Assembly: GCF_014269205.2 (NCBI RefSeq)
Contig: NZ_JABWRY020000001.1
Span: 4,574,001 to 4,638,000 of the forward strand
Length of the DNA: 64,000 nt
Source of the DNA: Pseudomonas kermanshahensis
Lineage (GTDB): Bacteria > Pseudomonadota > Gammaproteobacteria > Pseudomonadales > Pseudomonadaceae
Direction: 5' to 3'
Positions 45,568-54,896 of the stretch are shown here, piece by piece. Position 1 is the first letter of the stretch. Each line of letters begins with the position of its first letter. The notes below the pieces were generated by a model. It did not search any database, was not told the origin of the DNA, and was given only the letters and a program-made list of their open reading frames with translations. The translations under genes and the position numbers were made by a program.

Positions 45568-46788
45568 TCAACCCTCAATCAACCCATCCCCCCGCAACAA
45601 CGTCTCCAGGCAATGCTCCTGCACCCCATAAAACCCCTTGAGTTGCGCAATCTTCTCCAGCAGCGCCGCGTTATCCACCGGCTGTTTGCGCTTCACCGCG
45701 AGAATCATCTTGTTCTTGTTGGTGTGTTCCAACGAAATGAACTCGAACACCTTGGTTTCATAGCCACAGGCTTCCAGGTACAGCGCTCGCAGGCTGTCAG
45801 TGAGCATCTCGGCCTGCTGCCCCAGGTGCAACCCATACTGCAGCATCGGCTGTAGCAAGCCTGGGCTGTGCAGTTGCGGGCGGATCTGTTTGTGGCAGCA
45901 CGGCGAGCACATGATGATCGCGGCGTTGCAGCGGATGCCGGTGTGGATGGCGTAGTCGGTGGCGATGTCGCAGGCGTGCAGGGCGATCATCACCTCGATG
46001 GCTTCGGGCACCACGCTGCGTACATCGCCGCACTGGAATTCAAGGCCTGGGTGGTCCAGGCGCGAGGCCGCGGCGTTGCACAGGTCGACCATCTCCTGGC
46101 GCAGCTCCACGCCGGTCACCTGGGCATCGCGGCCCAGCGTGTTGCGCAGGTAGTCGTGCATGGCGAAGGTCAGGTAACCCTTGCCCGAGCCAAAGTCGGC
46201 TACGCGCAGGGCCTGTTCGGCCGGCAGCGGCGCGCTGGCCAGGGCGTGCTCGAACACCTCGATGAACTTGTTGATCTGCTTCCACTTGCGCGACATCGAC
46301 GGGATCAGCGCACCTTGCGCATCGGTCACGCCCAGGTCACGCAAAAAGGGCCGCGACAGCTCCAGGTAACGCTTTTTCTCCCGGTCATGGCCACTGCTCG
46401 CAGCCGCATCACGCGGCGCCTGGGCGCCGTGGCGCTGGAGCATGGGCTTGCCTTTCTTGCTGAAGGTCAGCTGCACTTCGCCGTCCGCATCGAACAGGTG
46501 CGCATTGCGAAAGCTGTCAGGCAGCAGCTCGGCAACCAGCGCTTCGGCCTGCTCCAGTGGCAGGTTGCGGGTGATGTCACGGGTCTGGTGGCGATACACC
46601 AATGACAGGCAGGGCTGGCCCTTGACCTGCAGTGGCTTGGCGATGATCCGCTGCAGGGTCTGATCGGCACCCACATGGCGCGCCAGCACCAGTTTGACCA
46701 AGGTATTGCCGTGCAGGGCAGCGCTCAGCAGCTCAAGGAACTGGGCGCGCGCCTCTGGCGCGGTGGAAGCGGAAGGACTGGCGGACAT
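45568..46788 (-). CDS. SAM-dependent methyltransferase, class I
   Basis: 406 residues: an N-terminal ~180-residue domain of unknown fold and a C-terminal class I methyltransferase domain with the SAM-binding motif ADFGSGKGYLTFA, acidic loop GVELRQEM, and motif ALHACDIATD followed by CSPCCHK. The CCHK block and layout match a widespread methyltransferase group often labelled Methyltransf_32. Substrate unknown. Sits alone, downstream-facing the palindromic element. Confidence 0.88.
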   Translation of the reverse strand: MSASPSASTAPEARAQFLELLSAALHGNTLVKLVLARHVGADQTLQRIIAKPLQVKGQPCLSLVYRHQTRDITRNLPLEQAEALVAELLPDSFRNAHLFDADGEVQLTFSKKGKPMLQRHGAQAPRDAAASSGHDREKKRYLELSRPFLRDLGVTDAQGALIPSMSRKWKQINKFIEVFEHALASAPLPAEQALRVADFGSGKGYLTFAMHDYLRNTLGRDAQVTGVELRQEMVDLCNAAASRLDHPGLEFQCGDVRSVVPEAIEVMIALHACDIATDYAIHTGIRCNAAIIMCSPCCHKQIRPQLHSPGLLQPMLQYGLHLGQQAEMLTDSLRALYLEACGYETKVFEFISLEHTNKNKMILAVKRKQPVDNAALLEKIAQLKGFYGVQEHCLETLLRGDGLIEG

Positions 46789-46883
46789 GAAAAACGGTGC
46801 CTCGAGTTGCGGGGAGCGCGTTGCGCAATGCCACGCATTCTACAGGTGTGAGGCTGGCCCCCCAATCCATACGCCCGCTTTTG

Positions 46884-47501
46884 TCAGTCCAGAATCACCA
46901 AACGGTTGGGCAGTTCGTTGCGGGCATGGGTGCGCGGCACGTGCTCACTGAGCAACTCACCGCAGGTGTCGATGCAATCGACAAAGCCTTGCAAGGTCCG
47001 GCCCTGACGCACCTGTTCGGCAAAGCGCCCTACGATGGCCGCACGGGCACTGGCATCGAGGTATTGCTCCACCCCTTGGTCGACTAGGATTTCCACGTGC
47101 CGCTCCGCTTCGCTGACGAAAATCAGCACCCCCGTGGCACCGCGGGTGCGCTGCAGGTTCTGCTCGCGAAACTGCTGGCGGGCCAGGCTCGACGCCCGCC
47201 AGCGGCGCCAGGCACGCGGGATCAGCCAGCCGGCCAGGCGCGGGTGGCGCAGCAGCAGGCACAAGCCGATGAACAGCACGACGTTGGCCACCAGCAGGCC
47301 ACGGATACCGGGCCAGCCCAGCAGCATCTGCAGCAAGCCCGGCACGGCCAGCGCCAGCACCGCGGCCCAGAACAGTGGCAGGTAGGCGTAATCGTCGGCA
47401 CGGCGGGCCAGCACCGTTACCAGTTCGGCATCGGTACGCCGTTCGGCACGGGCAATGGCTTCGGCGATCTGACGTTGATCGTATTCGTTGAGGGGGGTCA
47501 T
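46884..47501 (-). CDS. TPM-domain membrane protein
   Basis: 205 residues: N-terminal TPM domain part (IAEAIARAERRTDAELVTVLA), a hydrophobic stretch (about 42-85) forming two membrane segments, and a C-terminal part with GVLIFVSEAERHVEILVD. TPM proteins are linked to membrane-protein quality control and photosystem assembly in plants; bacterial roles are unclear. Usually found with LemA, which is absent here. The frame stays open far upstream antisense to bglX; the ATG at 47501 (MTPLNEYDQRQ) matches the family start. Confidence 0.85.
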   Translation of the reverse strand: MTPLNEYDQRQIAEAIARAERRTDAELVTVLARRADDYAYLPLFWAAVLALAVPGLLQMLLGWPGIRGLLVANVVLFIGLCLLLRHPRLAGWLIPRAWRRWRASSLARQQFREQNLQRTRGATGVLIFVSEAERHVEILVDQGVEQYLDASARAAIVGRFAEQVRQGRTLQGFVDCIDTCGELLSEHVPRTHARNELPNRLVILD

Positions 47502-47687
47502 GCCAGCGGTCTCTCGATCGTTCTTATTGTTGTTGTCCAGGCATTCAGGGTGCCATCGGCCGCCGACATATTCAGGCATAATCCGCCGCTGGAAGAATCG
47601 CCCCCGAACTGTACAACAATAGCCGCCTGAAAACTTCGGCCGCGCGCGTATCACGGTGGATACGGCAGAGGCCCCACAACGGAATTG

Positions 47688-49979
47688 ATGATGAAACTGT
47701 CTTTGCTGGGCCTGGCCATGGGCCTTGTCAGTCAGGCGGCCCTCGCCGCCCCTACCGCTCCGCCCCTGCAGGACAAGCAGGCGTTCATCGATCACCTGAT
47801 CAGCCAGATGACCGAGGCCGAAAAAATCGGTCAGCTGCGCCTGATCAGCATCGGCCCGGAGATGACCCACGAGCAAATCCGCGAAGAAATCGCCGCAGGC
47901 CGCATCGGTGGCACCTTCAACTCGCGCACCGCGCCCGAGAACCGGCCGATGCAGGACGCCGCCATGCGCAGCCGCCTGAAGATTCCGATGTTCTTCGCCT
48001 ACGACACTATTCACGGCGAGCGCACCATTTTCCCGATCGGCCTGGGCATGGCCGCGACCTGGGACATGGACGCGATTGCCAAGGTCGGCCGCACTGCGGC
48101 CATCGAGGCCGCTGCCGACGCCCTGGACATGACCTTCGCGCCGATGGTCGACATCGCCCGCGACCCGCGCTGGGGCCGCACCAGTGAAGGCTTTGGTGAA
48201 GACACCTACCTGACCTCGCGAATCGGCCAGGTGATGGTCCGCTCGTTCCAGGGCAGCAGCCCGGCCAACCCCGACAGCATCATGGCCATCGTCAAGCACT
48301 TTGCCCTGTATGGCGCGGTGGAGGGCGGCCGCGACTACAACACGGTCGATATGAGCCTGACGAAAATGTACAACGACTACCTGCCGCCCTACCGCGCCGC
48401 GCTCGATGCCGGTGCTGGCGGGGTCATGGTGGCGTTGAACTCGATCAACGGCGTGCCGGCCACCTCCAACACCTGGTTGATGAACGACCTGCTGCGCAAG
48501 GAGTGGGGCTTCAAAGGTGTGACCATCAGTGACCACGGCGCCATCCAGGAACTGATCCGCCACGGGGTTGCCCGTGACGGCCGTGAAGCGGCCAAACTGG
48601 CGATCAAGGCCGGTATCGACATGAGCATGAACGACACCCTGTATGGCGAAGAGCTGCCAGGGCTGCTCAAGGACGGTGAAGTAACCCAGGGCGAACTGGA
48701 CCAGGCGGTGCGCGAAGTGCTTGGCGCCAAGTACGACATGGGCCTGTTCAAAGACCCGTACGTGCGGATCGGCAAAGCCGAAACCGACCTCAAGGACTAC
48801 TACGGCAACGACCGCCTGCACCGCGATGCCGCGCGTGACGTGGCCCGCCGCAGCCTGGTCCTGCTGGAAAACCGCAACCAGACCCTGCCACTGAAGAAGG
48901 CCGGTACCATCGCCTTGGTCGGCCCATTGGCCGATGCGCCCATCGACATGATGGGCAGCTGGGCGGCCGACGGCAAACCGGTGCATTCGGTGACCGTTCG
49001 CGAAGGCCTGCGCCGCGCCGTGGAAGGCAAGGCCAAGCTGGTCTACGCCAAGGGTTCCAACGTCACCGGCGACAAGGCGATGTTCGACTACCTGAACTTC
49101 CTCAACTTCGACGCCCCGGAAATCGTCAACGACCTGCGCCCTGCCGCGGTATTGATCGATGAAGCGGTCAAGGCCGCGCAGCAGTCCGACGTGGTGGTCG
49201 CGGTGGTCGGCGAGTCGCGTGGCATGTCTCACGAGTCGTCGAGCCGTACCACCCTGGAAATTCCGGCCAGCCAGCGCGAACTGATCAAGGCCCTGAAAGC
49301 CACCGGCAAGCCGCTGGTACTGGTGCTGATGAATGGCCGCCCGCTGTCGATCGCCTGGGAACGCGAGCAGGCCGACGCCCTGCTGGAAACCTGGTTCAGC
49401 GGCACCGAAGGCGGCAATGCCATCGCTGACGTGCTGTTCGGCGACTACAACCCGTCCGGCAAGCTGGCCATCACCTTCCCGCGTTCGGTCGGGCAGATTC
49501 CGATGTACTACAACCACACGCGTATTGGCCGGCCGTTCACACCCGGCAAGCCCGGCAACTACACCTCGCAGTACTTCGAAGAGCCCAACGGGCCGCTGTA
49601 TCCGTTTGGTTATGGCTTGAGCTACAGCAGCTTCGAATTGTCGGGCCTGGCCCTGTCGAGCAAGGACCTCAAGCGTGGCGCTACGCTGGAGGCCAAGGTC
49701 ACGGTGAAGAACACCGGCAAGCGTGACGGCGAGACCGTGGTGCAGCTGTATCTGCAGGATGTCTCGGCCTCCATGAGCCGCCCGGTCAAAGAGCTGAAGA
49801 ACTTCCAGAAACTGATGCTCAAGGCGGGCGAGTCGCGAACCTTGACCTTCAGCATCAGTGAGGAAGACCTGAAGTTCTACAATGGCCAACTGCAGCGGGT
49901 TGCAGAGCCTGGGGAGTTCAATGTCCAGGTAGGGCTGGATTCCGAGGCGGTGCAGCAGAAGAGTTTCGAGTTGTTGTAA
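47688..49979 (+). CDS. bglX: Periplasmic beta-glucosidase BglX (GH3)
   Basis: Hydrolyses terminal beta-linked glucose from oligosaccharides in the periplasm. 763 residues: signal peptide (MKLSLLGLAMGLVSQAALA), GH3 N-terminal barrel with catalytic nucleophile D282 in TISDHGAI and the substrate-binding KHFALYG, GH3 C-terminal domain, and a C-terminal fibronectin-III-like domain (KVTVKNTGKRDGETVVQLYL). The start is one of two tandem ATGs at 47688/47691. Note KHFALYG in place of the usual KHFAGYG; probably tolerated. Confidence 0.96.
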   Translation: MMKLSLLGLAMGLVSQAALAAPTAPPLQDKQAFIDHLISQMTEAEKIGQLRLISIGPEMTHEQIREEIAAGRIGGTFNSRTAPENRPMQDAAMRSRLKIPMFFAYDTIHGERTIFPIGLGMAATWDMDAIAKVGRTAAIEAAADALDMTFAPMVDIARDPRWGRTSEGFGEDTYLTSRIGQVMVRSFQGSSPANPDSIMAIVKHFALYGAVEGGRDYNTVDMSLTKMYNDYLPPYRAALDAGAGGVMVALNSINGVPATSNTWLMNDLLRKEWGFKGVTISDHGAIQELIRHGVARDGREAAKLAIKAGIDMSMNDTLYGEELPGLLKDGEVTQGELDQAVREVLGAKYDMGLFKDPYVRIGKAETDLKDYYGNDRLHRDAARDVARRSLVLLENRNQTLPLKKAGTIALVGPLADAPIDMMGSWAADGKPVHSVTVREGLRRAVEGKAKLVYAKGSNVTGDKAMFDYLNFLNFDAPEIVNDLRPAAVLIDEAVKAAQQSDVVVAVVGESRGMSHESSSRTTLEIPASQRELIKALKATGKPLVLVLMNGRPLSIAWEREQADALLETWFSGTEGGNAIADVLFGDYNPSGKLAITFPRSVGQIPMYYNHTRIGRPFTPGKPGNYTSQYFEEPNGPLYPFGYGLSYSSFELSGLALSSKDLKRGATLEAKVTVKNTGKRDGETVVQLYLQDVSASMSRPVKELKNFQKLMLKAGESRTLTFSISEEDLKFYNGQLQRVAEPGEFNVQVGLDSEAVQQKSFELL

Positions 49980-49998
49980 GCGGTTGAACGCCGGTACT

Positions 49999-50074
49999 GG
50001 CCCTATCGCCGGCAAGCCGGCTCCCACAGGGGCTTTGCAATACCTGTGGGAGCTGGCTTGCTAGCGATAGGGCC
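49999..50074. repeat. REP pair between bglX and dctB
   Basis: 32-nt inverted repeat 49999-50030 / 50043-50074 with two mismatches, core ATCGCCGGCAAGCCGGCTCC and a short 12-nt loop. Confidence 0.9.
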
Positions 50075-50107
50075 GGCACTGAATTCCTCATCTTTCGGAT
50101 CCGCCCC

Positions 50108-51865
50108 ATGCCGTTTTCCTTTCGCGCCCTGCGTCTGGGGCTGATCGTCCTGTTCATCCTGTTCGGCACCGCGCTCAGCGCCGGCTGGGCCATGCACCAG
50201 GCCAAGCGCCAGGCCATGGCAGACGACGCCCAGCGCGCCAGCCAGCAACTGGGCCTGTACGCCAACGCCCTGCATACCCTGATCGAACGCTACCGCGCCC
50301 TGCCCGCCGTGCTGGCACTCGACCCGGAACTGATCTCAGCCCTGCGCGGCCCGGTCAGCGAGCCGGTACAAGACGCCCTGAACCGCAAGCTCGAACGCAT
50401 CAACGGTGCAGCCAACTCGTCTACCCTCGAACTGCTCGACCGCACCGGGCTGGCCATCGCGGCCAGTAACTGGCGGCTGCCGAGTAGCTACGTGGGCTCC
50501 AATTACGGCTTTCGCCCCTATTTCAAACAGACCCGCAGCCAAGGCAGCGGCCGCTTCTACGCGGTGGGTGTGACCAGTGGCGTGCCAGGCTACTTCCTGG
50601 CCAGCGCGGTGAATGATGAGCATGGCCGCTTCCTCGGTGCCATGGTGGTCAAGCTCGAATTCCCCGAGCTGGAACGTGAATGGCGCCAAGGCAACGATAT
50701 CCTGCTGGTCAGCGATGCGCGTGGCATCACCTTCATCGCCAACCAGGACGGCTGGCGCTACCGCGAGCTGCAGCCGTTGAGCGGCGCTGACCGTGCAGAA
50801 CTGGCTGAGACCCGCCAGTACGACAAACAACCGCTGGTGCCCCTGCAGCATCAGGTACTGACCCGTTTTGCCGACAATAGCCACCTGGCCCGCGTGCAAG
50901 GCCCGGAGGGCGTCGCCGAGTACCTATGGGAACGCCTGCCGCTGCAAGGTGAAGACTGGACCTTGCACCTGTTGCGCAAACCGCAGGTCGCCGCCGACGG
51001 CCGCAACGCCGCCCTTGGCGCTGCGGCCGTGTGGCTGAGCCTGGTCTTCGCGGCGCTGTTCGTCAGCCAGCGCCTGCGCCTGGCACGCTTGCGCCAGCGC
51101 AGCCGCGAAGCACTCAAGCGCCAGGTCGAAGAACGCACCCGTGAACTGCGCACAGCGCAAGAAGGCCTGGTGCAATCAGCCAAGCTGGCCGCCCTCGGGC
51201 AGATGTCGGCGGCCATGGCCCACGAGATCAACCAGCCGCTGACCACCCAGCGCATGCAGTTGGAAACCCTGCGCCTGCTGCTCGACCATGGCCGCTACGA
51301 CGAAGCGCGCAAGGCCCTTGAACCCCTGGAACAGATGCTCACGCGCATGGCCGCGCTCACCAGCCACCTGAAGACCTTTGCCCGCAACAGCCCGGTCGGG
51401 CTGCGCGAGCGCCTGGACCTGGCCGGCGTGGTCGACCAGGCCCTGCACCTGCTGGATACCCGTATTCGCAGCGAGGGCGTCGAGGTCGCGCTGTACCTGG
51501 CACGCCCAGCCTGGGTGCGCGGGGACGCCATCCGCCTGGAGCAAGTGCTGATCAACCTGCTGCGCAATGCCCTCGACGCCATGGCCGACAAGCGCTACAA
51601 ACGCCTGGAGATCCGCATCGAGCTGGATCACGACCAATGGCGGCTGAGCGTGCTCGATTCAGGAGGCGGTATTGCCGAAGAACACCTGGCCAAGGTCTTC
51701 GACCCCTTCTTCACCACTAAACCCGTGGGCGAAGGGCTGGGCCTTGGCCTGGCCATTTCCTATGGCATCGTCCACGAAGCCGGCGGCCAACTGCAGGCCG
51801 AGAACCTGCCAGGCGGCGCCCGCCTGAGCCTTACCCTGCCCCGTGACGTGGAGCCTGTATGTTGA
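50108..51865 (+). CDS. dctB: C4-dicarboxylate/alpha-ketoglutarate sensor kinase, DctB family
   Basis: 585 residues: membrane segment (about 8-30), large periplasmic double-Cache sensor, second membrane segment (about 299-317), a coiled-coil linker ([20 protein letters not shown]), phospho-acceptor box [18 protein letters not shown] box [11 protein letters not shown] and G boxes LDSGGGI and GLGLGLAIS. DctB-type sensors detect C4/C5 dicarboxylates. In P. aeruginosa the similar pair MifS/MifR controls an alpha-ketoglutarate transporter, and the permease gene downstream here suggests the same. Overlaps dctD by 7 nt. Confidence 0.93.
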   Translation: MPFSFRALRLGLIVLFILFGTALSAGWAMHQAKRQAMADDAQRASQQLGLYANALHTLIERYRALPAVLALDPELISALRGPVSEPVQDALNRKLERINGAANSSTLELLDRTGLAIAASNWRLPSSYVGSNYGFRPYFKQTRSQGSGRFYAVGVTSGVPGYFLASAVNDEHGRFLGAMVVKLEFPELEREWRQGNDILLVSDARGITFIANQDGWRYRELQPLSGADRAELAETRQYDKQPLVPLQHQVLTRFADNSHLARVQGPEGVAEYLWERLPLQGEDWTLHLLRKPQVAADGRNAALGAAAVWLSLVFAALFVSQRLRLARLRQRSREALKRQVEERTRELRTAQEGLVQSAKLAALGQMSAAMAHEINQPLTTQRMQLETLRLLLDHGRYDEARKALEPLEQMLTRMAALTSHLKTFARNSPVGLRERLDLAGVVDQALHLLDTRIRSEGVEVALYLARPAWVRGDAIRLEQVLINLLRNALDAMADKRYKRLEIRIELDHDQWRLSVLDSGGGIAEEHLAKVFDPFFTTKPVGEGLGLGLAISYGIVHEAGGQLQAENLPGGARLSLTLPRDVEPVC

Positions 51866-53184
51866 ATTCAGTGATCGTCGTCGATGATGAAGCCAGTATC
51901 CGCACGGCGGTCGAGCAATGGCTGAGCCTGTCCGGCTTCAGCGTGCAACTGTTCGCCCGGGCCGAGGATTGCCTGGCGCAATTGCCACAGCATTTTGCCG
52001 GCGTGATCATCAGCGATGTACGCATGCCGGGCATGGATGGCCTGCAACTGCTCGAGCGCTTGCAGGCAGAGGACCCCGACCTGCCGGTGATCCTGCTGAC
52101 TGGCCATGGCGATGTGCCGATGGCGGTGGACGCCATGCGCAAGGGGGCCTACGACTTCCTCGAAAAACCCTTCACACCGCAGCACCTGCTGGGCAGCCTG
52201 CGTCGCGCCCTGGAAAAGCGCCAGCTGGTGCTGGAAAACCGCCGGCTGCACGAGCAGGCCGACCTCAAGTCACGCCTCGAAAACACCTTGCTGGGCATGT
52301 CCCAGGGCCTGCAACAGCTGCGCCGGCAGGTGCTGGAGCTGGCCGGCCTGCCGGTCAATGTGCTGATCCGCGGCGAAACCGGCAGTGGCAAGGAGCGCGT
52401 GGCCCGCTGCCTGCACGACTTCGGCCCGCGTGCGGGCAAACCCTTCGTGGCCCTCAACTGCGCGGCAATCCCTGAATCACTGTTCGAAGCCGAGCTGTTT
52501 GGCCATGAGAGCGGCGCCTTCACCGGCGCCCAGGGCAAGCGGATCGGCAAGCTTGAGTATGCCAACGGGGGCACGGTGTTTCTTGACGAGATCGAGAGCA
52601 TGCCCCTGGCCCAGCAGGCAAAACTGCTACGGGTGATCCAGGAACAGAAGCTCGAACGCCTGGGCGCCAACCAGAGCATCAGCGTCGACTTGCGCATCAT
52701 CGCCGCGACCAAACCGGACCTGCTGGAAGAAGCCCGCGCAGGGCGCTTTCGCGAAGACCTCGCCTATCGCTTGAACGTTGCCGAGCTGCGCTTGGCCCCC
52801 TTGCGAGAGCGACGAGAGGACATTCCCTTGCTGTTCGAGCACTTTGCCCGTGCTGGCGCTGAAAAACTGGGCAGAACAGCGCCGCCGCTCAGCGGCAGCC
52901 AGTTGGCACAGCTGCTTTCCCACGACTGGCCGGGCAACGTGCGCGAGTTGGCCAACGCGGCAGAGCGGCATTCGCTGGGGCTGGGCTCGCCGAACATAGA
53001 AGTGGCACCGGCCGGGCAGTCGCTGGGCGAGCAGATGGAGGCGTTTGAAGCGCAGTGCTTGCGGGCGGCGTTGCGACAGAGCAAAGGGGAGATCAAGGGG
53101 GTGATGGAGGCTTTGCAACTGCCGCGGCGTACGCTGAACGAGAAAATGCAGCGGCACGGGTTGGTGCGCGAAGACTTCCTGTAA
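51859..53184 (+). CDS. dctD: Sigma-54 response regulator, DctD family
   Basis: 441 residues: receiver domain (VVDDEASIRTAVEQW, phospho-Asp in VIISDVRMPGMDG), AAA+ activator domain with Walker A GETGSGKERV, the sigma-54 contact loop GAFTGAQ and Walker B GGTVFLDEIESM, and a C-terminal Fis-type helix-turn-helix (GVMEALQLPRRTLNEKMQRHGL). It should activate the -24/-12 promoter found just downstream. Functionally like MifR of P. aeruginosa. Confidence 0.95.
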   Translation: MLNSVIVVDDEASIRTAVEQWLSLSGFSVQLFARAEDCLAQLPQHFAGVIISDVRMPGMDGLQLLERLQAEDPDLPVILLTGHGDVPMAVDAMRKGAYDFLEKPFTPQHLLGSLRRALEKRQLVLENRRLHEQADLKSRLENTLLGMSQGLQQLRRQVLELAGLPVNVLIRGETGSGKERVARCLHDFGPRAGKPFVALNCAAIPESLFEAELFGHESGAFTGAQGKRIGKLEYANGGTVFLDEIESMPLAQQAKLLRVIQEQKLERLGANQSISVDLRIIAATKPDLLEEARAGRFREDLAYRLNVAELRLAPLRERREDIPLLFEHFARAGAEKLGRTAPPLSGSQLAQLLSHDWPGNVRELANAAERHSLGLGSPNIEVAPAGQSLGEQMEAFEAQCLRAALRQSKGEIKGVMEALQLPRRTLNEKMQRHGLVREDFL

Positions 53185-53279
53185 TAGGCGAATTTCTGCT
53201 TACCATCCGCGCTAAATGAGCGGAAATCCGCTCATCCATGACGCCAACGCTTTACCTGCATGGGGCTGCCTTGCGGCCT

Positions 53280-53350
53280 TTCGCGGGCAAGCCCACTCCC
53301 ACCAAGCCCGCATGCGCAGTGGGCTTGGTGCAGCCGGACTTGCCTGCGAA
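53280..53350. repeat. Degenerate REP pair
   Basis: A TTTCGCGGGCAAGCCCACTCCC unit faces a decayed partner (GCCGGACTTGCCTGCGAA). It lies just upstream of the permease promoter. Confidence 0.5.
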
Positions 53351-53390
53351 CGGGGTGCAGCGCCCTCAAATGAATCACCTCGCACCCATT

Positions 53391-53406
53391 TGGCACACCT
53401 TCTGCA
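53391..53406 (+). promoter_or_regulatory. Sigma-54 promoter of the MFS permease gene
   Basis: TGGCAC-N5-CTGCA keeps the invariant GG-N10-GC spacing and differs from the -24/-12 consensus by one base in the -12 box. It ends 59 nt before the permease ATG and lies directly after the sigma-54 activator gene. Confidence 0.75.
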
Positions 53407-53465
53407 ATCACCGTGGTAAGCAGCGCTCCGGCGCGCTCCACAAAAACAACGAGAAGGTATCCCTG

Positions 53466-54785
53466 ATGGATAACGCCACCTCCCTGCCAACCGGGGCGGC
53501 CGTCGCGCCGGCCGCAGAAAAAACCACCGCCAGCCGTTTGAAGTCGATCTTCAGTGGGTCCATCGGCAACATGGTCGAATGGTACGACTGGTACGTCTAC
53601 GCCGCATTCTCGCTGTACTTCGCCAAAGCCTTCTTCCCCGCTGGCGACACCACCGCACAACTGCTCAACACCGCCGCGATCTTCGCCGTGGGCTTCCTCA
53701 TGCGCCCAATCGGTGGCTGGCTGATGGGCCTGTATGCCGACCGCAAAGGCCGCAAGGCCGCGCTGATGGCCTCGGTCCTGCTGATGTGCGGGGGCTCGCT
53801 GCTCATCGCCCTGACCCCCGGCTATGAAACCATCGGCGTCGCCGCGCCGATCCTGCTGGTCTTCGCACGCTTGCTGCAGGGCCTGTCGGTGGGCGGTGAA
53901 TACGGCACCTCGGCCACTTACCTCAGCGAGATGGCCAGCAAGGAGCGCCGTGGGTTCTTCTCCAGCTTCCAGTACGTGACCCTGATTTCTGGCCAGCTCA
54001 TCGCCCTGGCGGTGCTGATCATCCTGCAACAGACGCTCACCACCGAGCAGCTGTATGCCTGGGGCTGGCGTGTTCCCTTCGTGATCGGCGCGCTGTGCGC
54101 GGTGGTTGCGCTGTACCTGCGTCGCGGCATGGAAGAGACCGCCTCCTTCACCAAGAAGGAAAAGTCCAAAGAAAGCCTGATGCGCACCCTGATGCGTCAT
54201 CCCAAAGAGCTGATGACCGTGGTCGGCCTGACCATGGGCGGCACTCTGGCCTTCTACACCTACACCACCTACATGCAAAAGTACCTGGTCAACACCGTGG
54301 GCATGAGCATCAGCGACTCGACCACCATCTCGGCCGCCACGCTGTTCCTGTTCATGTGCCTGCAGCCGGTGATCGGCGGCCTGTCCGACAAGATCGGCCG
54401 GCGCCCGATCCTGATCGCCTTCGGTGTACTCGGCACGCTGTTCACTGTGCCGATCCTGAGCACCTTGCACACCGTGCAAACCTGGTGGGGCGCGTTCTTC
54501 CTGATCATGGCGGCGCTGATCATCGTCAGTGGCTACACCTCGATCAACGCAGTGGTCAAAGCCGAACTGTTCCCGACTGAAATCCGCGCCCTGGGCGTTG
54601 GCCTGCCATACGCCCTGACCGTGTCCATCTTCGGCGGCACCGCCGAATACGTCGCCCTGTGGTTCAAGAGCAATGGCATGGAAACCGGCTTCTACTGGTA
54701 CGTCACCGGCTGCATCGCCTGCTCGCTGCTGGTGTACGCGACCATGAAAGACACCAAGCATCATTCGCGCATCACCACCGACTGA
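53466..54785 (+). CDS. kgtP: MFS transporter, alpha-ketoglutarate permease type
   Basis: 439-residue 12-helix proton symporter of the metabolite:H+ symporter family. Signatures: GNMVEWYDWYVYAAF in helix 1, GWLMGLYADRKGRKAAL between helices 2 and 3, GLSVGGEYGTSATYL in helix 5 and GLSDKIGRRPIL between helices 8 and 9. The start at 53466 (MDNATSLP) has an AGAAGG ribosome site; the upstream in-frame stretch covers the promoter and REP and is not coding. Substrate is inferred from family and the DctB/DctD context. Confidence 0.9.
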   Translation: MDNATSLPTGAAVAPAAEKTTASRLKSIFSGSIGNMVEWYDWYVYAAFSLYFAKAFFPAGDTTAQLLNTAAIFAVGFLMRPIGGWLMGLYADRKGRKAALMASVLLMCGGSLLIALTPGYETIGVAAPILLVFARLLQGLSVGGEYGTSATYLSEMASKERRGFFSSFQYVTLISGQLIALAVLIILQQTLTTEQLYAWGWRVPFVIGALCAVVALYLRRGMEETASFTKKEKSKESLMRTLMRHPKELMTVVGLTMGGTLAFYTYTTYMQKYLVNTVGMSISDSTTISAATLFLFMCLQPVIGGLSDKIGRRPILIAFGVLGTLFTVPILSTLHTVQTWWGAFFLIMAALIIVSGYTSINAVVKAELFPTEIRALGVGLPYALTVSIFGGTAEYVALWFKSNGMETGFYWYVTGCIACSLLVYATMKDTKHHSRITTD

Positions 54786-54804
54786 TACTGATCCGGCAGA
54801 TATG

Positions 54805-54842
54805 AAAAAGGGGCGCTCCGTTGCACGGGGCGCCCCTTTTTT
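54805..54842 (+). terminator. Terminator after the MFS permease gene
   Basis: Stem AAAAAGGGGCGC/GCGCCCCTTTTT (12 bp) around a 13-nt loop, with a T-run. Confidence 0.95.
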
Positions 54843-54896
54843 ATGGCGTGAGCCGATTAACGGCCCTATTCGGCTCACCGATAAGTTGGAGCGATC

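Noticed and set aside
46884..50027. Very long minus-strand frame of over 1000 codons covering bglX
   Set aside because: Only its last 205 codons (TPM protein) are a real gene. The rest is the mirror of the bglX coding strand in GC-rich DNA, with no family motif.
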